Under the pieces are notes generated by a model that saw nothing but the letters and a program-made list of their open reading frames with translations, was not told where the DNA came from and did no database searches. Position numbers and translations under genes: made by a program. Below, piece by piece: positions 57,886-64,000 of a stretch of 64,000 bases of DNA (its first letter is position 1; each line of letters begins with the position of its first letter). The stretch comes from Aspergillus flavus. Taxonomy: Eukaryota > Ascomycota > Eurotiomycetes > Eurotiales > Aspergillaceae. The stretch lies in contig NC_092409.1 in assembly GCF_009017415.1 (NCBI RefSeq), positions 2,542,001-2,606,000 of the forward strand, given 5' to 3'.

Positions 57886-59645
57886 ATGGATCCACAAAAA
57901 CACTCCGAAGAGCCGCCTGAGAAGGCTGTTGCTTCCCCTGATGCTGTTCCTATCGATGTTGCCCCGTCAGAAAATATGCAAAAGGGCCGCTGGGAACGTA
58001 GTTGGCCTACTATCGCTTGCGGCGCAGGTCTCTTCTCAGACGGTTATCTGAATGGCGTATGTTTGATGCCCATCGGAGTATTGTCGTGTATGATTGAGAA
58101 GCGTCATTCTGATCTAACAATTCAACTAGGTGATCGGATCTGTCAATACAATCCTCGGTAAAATCTACCCGGACTCATACAGCAACTCCCCCGCCAGCCA
58201 GAATGTTTCGTCCATCACATTTGCCGGCACTGTACTCGGTCAGCTTGTCTTTGGATATGTCAGCGATCATTGGTCGCGAAAATGGTCCCTGATGATCTCA
58301 ACGATAATTTTGATCATATTTAGCGCCTTGTGTGCTGGTGCGTACGGCTTGAATGGCAGCCAATACGGCTTGTTCGCTGCCTTGACGGCTTATCGTTTCT
58401 TCCTGGGAATTGGAATTGGTGGAGAATATCCCGCCGGATCTGTCGCAGCTGCGGAAAACACAGGCGAACTGAAGAAAGGACATCGGAATCGGTGGTTCAT
58501 TATGTTCACCAATTTCCAAATCGACTTTGCATATGTTGTCTCCGCCTTGGTTCCTATGATCTTGGTCTTGATATGTACCGAGAACCATCTGCGCCTTGTC
58601 TGGCGTATAGCCCTGGGGTTGGGCGTAATCCCACCCCTTAGTTTGTTTTATCTGCGATTGAAACTGGAAGAACCAGAGGAGTTCAACAGGGAACGTATGC
58701 ATAAGTTCCCTGTCTGGCTGATCATCCGGTAAGCTATCACTATTATCTATGCTCAGTGCATGTACTAAATCGTCCGCCATAGGTTTTACTGGAAGCGTTT
58801 GGTATGCCCCCAGTGTTGCCACTTCCGCGTAAGTGTCATAAACTAACTATGAATAGACGGTGGTGTCCCTCATATGGTTTATCTACGATTTCTCGGCGTA
58901 CTCCTTCAACATCTACTCCTCCAAATGGGTGGGTATTATCCTGGGGGATAGCGCTCCTCTCTGGAAGACCTTCGGCTGGACTACCGTAACCAATGCTTTC
59001 TACATCCCCGGCTCTTTCTTGGGTGCCCTGGTGAGTGACTGGATTGGACCTCGCAACACGTTAGCCATTGGGGTTGGCCTTCAAGGAGTTATCGGTTTCG
59101 TTATGTCAGGTTGCTATGAGTATCTTAGTATCCCAAAGAATGTTGCAGGATTTGTCGTAGTCTTCGGGTAAGACAATCGGTCAATTGTTATACGCGCATC
59201 ACTTGCATCCCCTAACTCATGGTTATAGTATTTTTTCCGCTCTCGGTGAGTTCGGACCTGGAGACAACATCGGGCTTTGTGCTGCGAAGTCCAGCGCAAC
59301 TGCAATTCGAGGTCAATATTACGCCATAGCTGCGGCTGCTGGCAAGATTGGGGCCTTCGTCGGCACCTATGTCATTCCAATCATCCAGAAGAACGCCCCC
59401 AATGAGGTCCGTTCGGGCCAGGATCCTTTCTTTGTCTCGAGCTCATTGTGCCTTCTGAGTGCTGCAATGGCCTACTTTCTGTTGCCACATATTGGACAGG
59501 TATGACACCCGCTTCTCCTAATGGGAAAGGCTCGACTGACGCCGTCGATTAGGACACTATTACCGAAGAAGATGAAAAGTTCCGCGCTTTCCTCGAGGCC
59601 AACGGATATGACACCTCGACGATGGGCAACAGAGAAGCACGGTAG
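57886..59645 (+). CDS. MFS glycerophosphodiester/phosphate permease, Git1-like
   Basis: Six exons: 57886-58056, 58130-58728, 58783-58801 (19 nt), 58857-59167, 59229-59499 and 59553-59645, 487 residues. The start MDPQKHSEEPPEKAV precedes a cytosolic N-tail. Twelve-helix MFS signatures are GLFSDGYLNGVIGSVNTILG, GQLVFGYVSDHWSRKW, and YRFFLGIGIGGEYPAGS (the GxGxGGEYP motif of the phosphate/GPI permease branch); later IWFIYDFSAYSFNIYSS and GEFGPGDNIGL match Git1 proteins. Git1-type carriers import glycerophosphoinositol, glycerophosphocholine or related phosphodiesters by proton symport, giving phosphate, choline or inositol. The substrate here is inferred only to the branch level. The 19-nt exon codes RFYWKRL and is needed to keep frame and the helix. 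Confidence 0.92.
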
Positions 59646-60598
59646 CCGACTTTCACCATTTGCATCTCCACCTGCAAATTCGTATGTTCGCAGCCTGACC
59701 CCTACTTATCAAGTGCCAGCTCCCTTGCGATTCCTTGCGACATTTCCCACAAAGAGACGGCCCTTGCAACCTTCTAGACCAGTAGGCCCCAGAAGCAGAA
59801 CGTGCGACACGAGCGGACGAGGATTCCCCCAGCCCATGTTAGGCCATATCAATCCCCATCGCGTGACAGGACCCTGTGCGACCCGCGACTGAAGATGTTT
59901 CGATTGCCCAGAAGCGAGATATATAGAGACCCCCATTGCAGCGAAGACTCGGATTGATGGTATACCATCTCCACTGTCATGCCCATGATGTATTATAAAT
60001 GTGATTCATGGTCATCTTAGCGAACGTTAATGATGATTACTTTATTTTTCTCTGCCAACGCAACGCGCCCGACCATTATACTTGAAGTGTTTGTCTGATA
60101 GCTTCTCAAGCATACATTTAATCAAGTCAAGAAAGATAATAGAAACTCTAATCCACGAGGGATAATATTTGTTTGACCCTGTATCGTGCCATGCTTTAAT
60201 GAAAGCCGGACAAGAAAGAGACGAAGAAAAAGTACTGGTAATGGGGACATAAAGGGAAAAGAACAAAGAAAGAAGAGAAAAAGAAGAATATAGAAATTAG
60301 AAGATCTGTTAGGAGTCTACTCTAGCTAGGCTTAATAAATTTGAAATCAGCAGAAGTCCATACTAGTAGTACTGCCTATTGCAGAGATACTACCTAGAAA
60401 GGCAATGGAACCCGGCAATGGTTGGAAGGAAGCCGTGAAATTTCCGAGACCGTGACTTTCCTCGTCTCCACGAGCAGCCGAGGTTGAGGGTCAATGCCCG
60501 ACGCCAGTTCCTCCAGCCGCGTTTTCCCCGGAGATTCAATTACTGACTACTATCCATTAAGCTCTTTCATATCACGCCAACTCCGCGGCTGTCATCCC

Positions 60599-60641
60599 TT
60601 TCTTCTTCTTCTCCTCCTTCTTCTCCTTCTTCTGTCTCCTG
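60599..60641 (+). repeat. CTT/TCC triplet tract in PEX11 upstream region
   Basis: About 43 bases of CTT, CTC and TCC triplets, about 170 bp before the ATG. A pyrimidine-rich leader or promoter element. Confidence 0.65.
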
Positions 60642-60674
60642 GCTGTGAAGTACCGTCTCCTGTCCCTCGAAATT

Positions 60675-60680
60675 TATAAA
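60675..60680 (+). promoter_or_regulatory. TATA box of PEX11
   Basis: TATAAA about 130 bp upstream of the PEX11 ATG at 60813, following a pyrimidine-rich tract. Confidence 0.4.
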
Positions 60681-60812
60681 GCTACCAGCTGGTCTGTGGT
60701 TATCGCTGCCGTCATACCCCTCTCTTCCACAGCGGAACACATCTTCCGGCTTCTAACGATACCAACGACACCAGCCGTGCGATCGTACTGATATATTACA
60801 CTCTCTGCCAAT

Positions 60813-61737
60813 ATGGTCGCTAACGCTTTGGCTTATCATCCTACCTTGGCGCACTACTTGCGCTTTGTTGCAACGACTGGTATGTGGTGCTCTTCTCCCT
60901 CTTCTTTCTTGTGGTTAGCGACCGAGGCCCATTCCACTTGACAACCCACTTGAACACAAAGATAGGATTTTACAAAAAAATAACTGGGAATTTTGCTTGC
61001 AATATATGCGTATGAGCTAGTTCTAATGAACATACAGTGGGTCGTGACAAGATCCTCCGTACGCTGCAATACTTCTCACGCTTTTATGCCTGGTACCTGT
61101 ATCGCACAAACCGCCCGCAGTCCTCTATCGACCCCTACAATGCAGTCAAGAAGCAGTTTGGAACAACAAGAAAGATCCTGAGGATCGGAAAGTTTGCCGA
61201 GCACCTCAAGGCTGCAGCCGTTGCAGCTGACAACAAGAGCCCCGTCGACCCTGTTCTCCGCTATCTAGCTGTCGGTCGCCAGCTCGGTTACGCCGGATAT
61301 CTGACTCTGGATACTATCACCGTTATTGACGTTATCGGGTTCCGGAAACTTGCTGCAGCCAAGCGCTTGCAGGATACCGCCTATCGGTCGTGGTTGGCTG
61401 GACTAATCTGCAGCGCTATTGCTAGTGTATACTCCCTTTGGAGACTGCGGGAGAAGGAGAGGACTCTCGACCGCACCGAAGGCGAAGGCGTCGTGGAGGC
61501 AAAGAAGCTCGAGAAGTTTGTGCACCTTCAATATTTTGGCATGCTATATTCAGTTACTAACCCAGTCTTCCCAGGGAACGCTCCGCTGCCCGCATCCAGC
61601 TCTTCTCGGACCTTTGTGACTTGACCATTCCTGTGTCCGGCCTGGGCCTTGCCAATCTTGACGACGGAATTGTTGGTATTGGAGGTACAATCAGCAGTTT
61701 GCTAGGCGTGGTGTCTCAATGGCGGAAGACCGCGTGA
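60813..61737 (+). CDS. PEX11: Peroxisomal membrane protein Pex11
   Basis: Three exons: 60813-60879, 61038-61515 and 61575-61737, 235 residues. The amphipathic N-terminal part is VGRDKILRTLQYFSRFYAWY followed by KKQFGTTRKILRIGKFAEHL, the membrane-shaping helix of Pex11. Hydrophobic helices come later (LGYAGYLTLDTITVIDVIGF and a WLAGLICSAIASVYSLW region), with a final segment GIVGIGGTISSLLGVVSQW. Pex11 elongates peroxisomes and starts their division, and grows in number with fatty-acid use. Intron 1 is 158 bp, longer than most here. Intron 2 has a GTTTGT donor and TACTAAC branch. Identity is secure. Confidence 0.95.
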
Positions 61738-63278
61738 GCGGCCAAAGCTAGAGAATCCTCTGATTGAGATTTCACAAGGCTGACTTAAGGTGGGATTGGT
61801 TTATATATTGATATCTGCGTCGATCGTGCGTCGTGCATTTCTTACACTTCGTCAAACCTCAGCCTCAGAACAAGAGATATGGTGTATAGATCCAAATGGA
61901 TCAAAGACGAAATGAGGATCGAGATATAGGCGAACTTTTGTGTGGCAGGATTCGACAAAGGAGATGCGATATAGTAGTCTTCGGTTTTCATGAACATATT
62001 ATGTACCTTAAGAGTTTATTATATTTGTTTTACCTATTTTTCAATGATTCTGCCTACTGGGGGTAGCACTCTTTAATCTATAGGGGAATTATGCTTATGC
62101 ATAAATCTTTCGAATTATGAATTATTGTCTATTTTCCGATCTTGTCACTGGCGGTGATAGCATGTGATACCTTTGTTGCACATGAACTTCACATGATTCT
62201 GCCAAGGACAGTTACAGCCTTAAGATTTAGGCAATGAATTGCGGCAGATCTCAACGTAGGAAGTGGAATCCAGTCACCAAGCAGCAATAGTATAGGATTG
62301 TGGTGTGACAAGTAACTGACAGGTAGCCTCAATGCTTAAGAGCAACATTGAGGGGTTATTGTACTTCAAATTACAATGTTTCACGGCTCCAGTATGTGTC
62401 AATTAAGCTTATCCCTTACGTCTTCCCTGCTGCTGGTATCTGCAGATATCTATACTGGTGAGCTTGCATATCCATGCATATTAGAGATGTCTACATCTTT
62501 TGATGCGGGTCTTGCACAATGGAATGGGAACGACGAGGAACATTTTATGAGCTAGCTAATTCGGCCTAACATACAGAGTTTAATCTAGAACAGGAATATA
62601 CGTATTCCTACTGGACGATGTCAAATGTTTGAAAGTAAAACTAGCCATCATTGCTTTCATAGTAAGATGTATCGTGGCAGAGAGAGATATCATCTATCTA
62701 TTGAGAAACAAAGTTCCTCGGCGTCTCCATTGTTGTAGATCGGGAATATTTGGTTAGGGCTAAGTGAGGTAGCTAGTAGCGACCAACACGTATAGTTTGT
62801 GCTTGCTTTGATTGACTCCTACGTCCGTTAACCATGATATATTGTTGAGTGGAAAGGTAAGGCCTTTTGGTAAATGGACTAGCTATATTAGTACTTCCCA
62901 GTCGCATTGTGCTGAGAAGTATGCTCGAATACAAATTTCTCATTTTATAGGTAAAGAAGTATTCGTCCGAAGAAGCGTTGTACTATGGCCTGCAAAGTGA
63001 AAGTTTTTAAACTTCGTAGTCTCTTTTGGAGACCTTTTCGTAAAGAAAGCAACACAGTTCAATTGTTACTCTGACTACAATGGCTGGTTAATCCACGTAT
63101 CAAACGTCATAACCCATACTATTGCAAGAAGAATCACGCTTTTAAGAGCTCGAAATTCCAGGAATTTCAGATGAGAGCCATCCAAAGATATCAGGCGACA
63201 ATTGCCCCTTGGCTATTTGACACTCGCTCATTACTCATGTGAGCTGACCCTCGAATTCTGCGGTAAATACCACCATAT
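61738..63278. other. Intergenic region of about 1.5 kb
   Basis: AT-rich DNA between PEX11 and the convergent partial gene. No frame has motifs or plausible splicing, and I see no repeats beyond short AT runs. Confidence 0.5.
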
Positions 63279-64000
63279 CTAGTCATCAGCTCCATCCACA
63301 GGACAAGAGACCTCATGGAAGCGAACATCAACCGAATCCTCGTTATTCCGATTCTGGAGGTAGCCGTTGGAAATCGTCAATCCCTTGTAATTAGGAATGC
63401 CATTAGGAGGCTCGACCTTAGCAATTTCCAACGTAACAGGATACCGAGACCCCATCATATGCATCTCGTTTTCGCTCTGTGGCATAGCCCCAGATCCGTG
63501 ATCATCACGGCGACCCTTGAAATGGAGGTAATAGTAGTAACTGTAAAATCCAGGATACGTGTTGCCGCCGAGATTGGTTGCAATCCAACTTCCGCCGTTG
63601 GTCACGCTGCTTCCCTTCGGATCCCACAGGTAGAATTTCCCGCCGTCCGGCACCAATTGATACGAACTTCCATCTTTCCAGGGAAAGCCTCTGGAATACC
63701 ACACTTGGAAGATTCTCTTGGAACTTCCGAATTTGTAGTAGCTGTAGACCCCACCGTCTGAGCCTAGGGTGTCACCTTGTCGGTTCTCGATGTAGTAGCA
63801 GCTGCCATAGCGCAGACCCAGTGAGCCAGAGAGGGATTCTTCTTTTTCGGTAGGCTGGGTCACTTGGGAGATAATGTCATTGAAATTGGGCCAGTGCGTA
63901 TTGGGACTGACGGGTTCAGGGACGCGGATTTGGTCAACCTGGGGTTGGAACGGACTGGCGTAGGTTTGGCTGGCCAGGTTCGAGGCCAGGAGAGTATTTA
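63279..64000 (-). CDS. Unrecognised protein, 3' part only
   Basis: The minus-strand frame is open from the right edge of the window to the stop at 63279 (about 240 codons), so the start lies outside. I do not recognise it. The visible part has an acidic/polar lead (RVPEPVSPNTHWPNFNDIIS) and then a Gly/Ser/Tyr-rich part with repeated aromatic strands: RYGSCYYIENRQGDTLG, GGVYSYYKFGSSKR, GGKFYLWDPKG, YPGFYSYYYYLHFKG. It ends with NYKGLTISNGYLQNRNNEDS and a final Cys. The spacing of aromatic and glycine residues suggests a beta-sheet domain, perhaps ricin-like or jelly-roll, but no motif decides it. No transmembrane helix is seen in this part. Real gene likely, function unknown. Confidence 0.6.
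   Translation of the reverse strand, partial: NTLLASNLASQTYASPFQPQVDQIRVPEPVSPNTHWPNFNDIISQVTQPTEKEESLSGSLGLRYGSCYYIENRQGDTLGSDGGVYSYYKFGSSKRIFQVWYSRGFPWKDGSSYQLVPDGGKFYLWDPKGSSVTNGGSWIATNLGGNTYPGFYSYYYYLHFKGRRDDHGSGAMPQSENEMHMMGSRYPVTLEIAKVEPPNGIPNYKGLTISNGYLQNRNNEDSVDVRFHEVSCPVDGADD

Larger units (their letters stand above)
59646..60812. other. Intergenic, transporter 3' flank and PEX11 upstream region
   Basis: About 1.2 kb. The right end has a CTT/TCC-rich tract at 60599-60641 and a TATAAA box at 60675-60680. No supported gene. Confidence 0.5.

Overview
The window is nuclear DNA of a filamentous ascomycete, almost certainly an Aspergillus or a close Eurotiales relative. Genes carry many short introns (about 47-95 bp, GT...AG, CTAAC-type branch sites), coding density is moderate, and one gene is clearly the carbon-catabolite-repression WD40 protein CreC of Aspergillus. 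There are no operons; each gene is its own transcription unit. Gene models were assembled by hand by joining exons at splice sites and checking that phases add up. Coordinates of spliced genes are given as the outer span, with exon limits in the evidence.

Left third (1-22 kb): an SH3/SYLF actin-patch protein (YSC84, minus), the mitochondrial Miro GTPase GEM1, creC, a Zn2Cys6 regulator, a GPI-anchored Kre9/KNH-type wall protein (minus), a 3.2 kb gene-poor stretch, a small secreted Pro/Thr/Asp-rich protein, an intracellular GH105 unsaturated rhamnogalacturonyl hydrolase, a CUE-DUF1771-Smr protein resembling the no-go-decay nuclease Cue2, and a methionine-R-sulfoxide reductase with two possible starts.

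Middle (22-44 kb): the Arf GTPase-activating protein AGE2, a second Zn2Cys6 regulator, the chromatin-remodelling subunit RSC9 (minus), a five-exon gene that I read as the meiotic double-strand-break protein REC114, a third Zn2Cys6 regulator of Rgt1 type (minus), and, after about 5.5 kb without a convincing gene, a copper-fist transcription factor. A second gene desert of about 6 kb follows (43.8-49.9 kb).

Right third (50-64 kb): a protoglobin-domain protein with a short tandem repeat in its tail, alanine aminotransferase (minus), proteasome lid subunit RPN7 (minus), a GIT1-type glycerophosphodiester permease, peroxin PEX11, and the 3' part of an unrecognised minus-strand gene running off the right edge.

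Most genes are conserved housekeeping or regulatory genes in mixed orientation and do not form a metabolic cluster. I found no complete transposon, rRNA, tRNA or CRISPR. The least conventional items are the REC114-like gene, the protoglobin protein, the Cue2-like nuclease, the recurrent intergenic TACTCCGTA motif, and several unusual splice arrangements (a 5-nt coding first exon, a 19-nt internal exon, tandem acceptors, and an in-frame stop-free intron).
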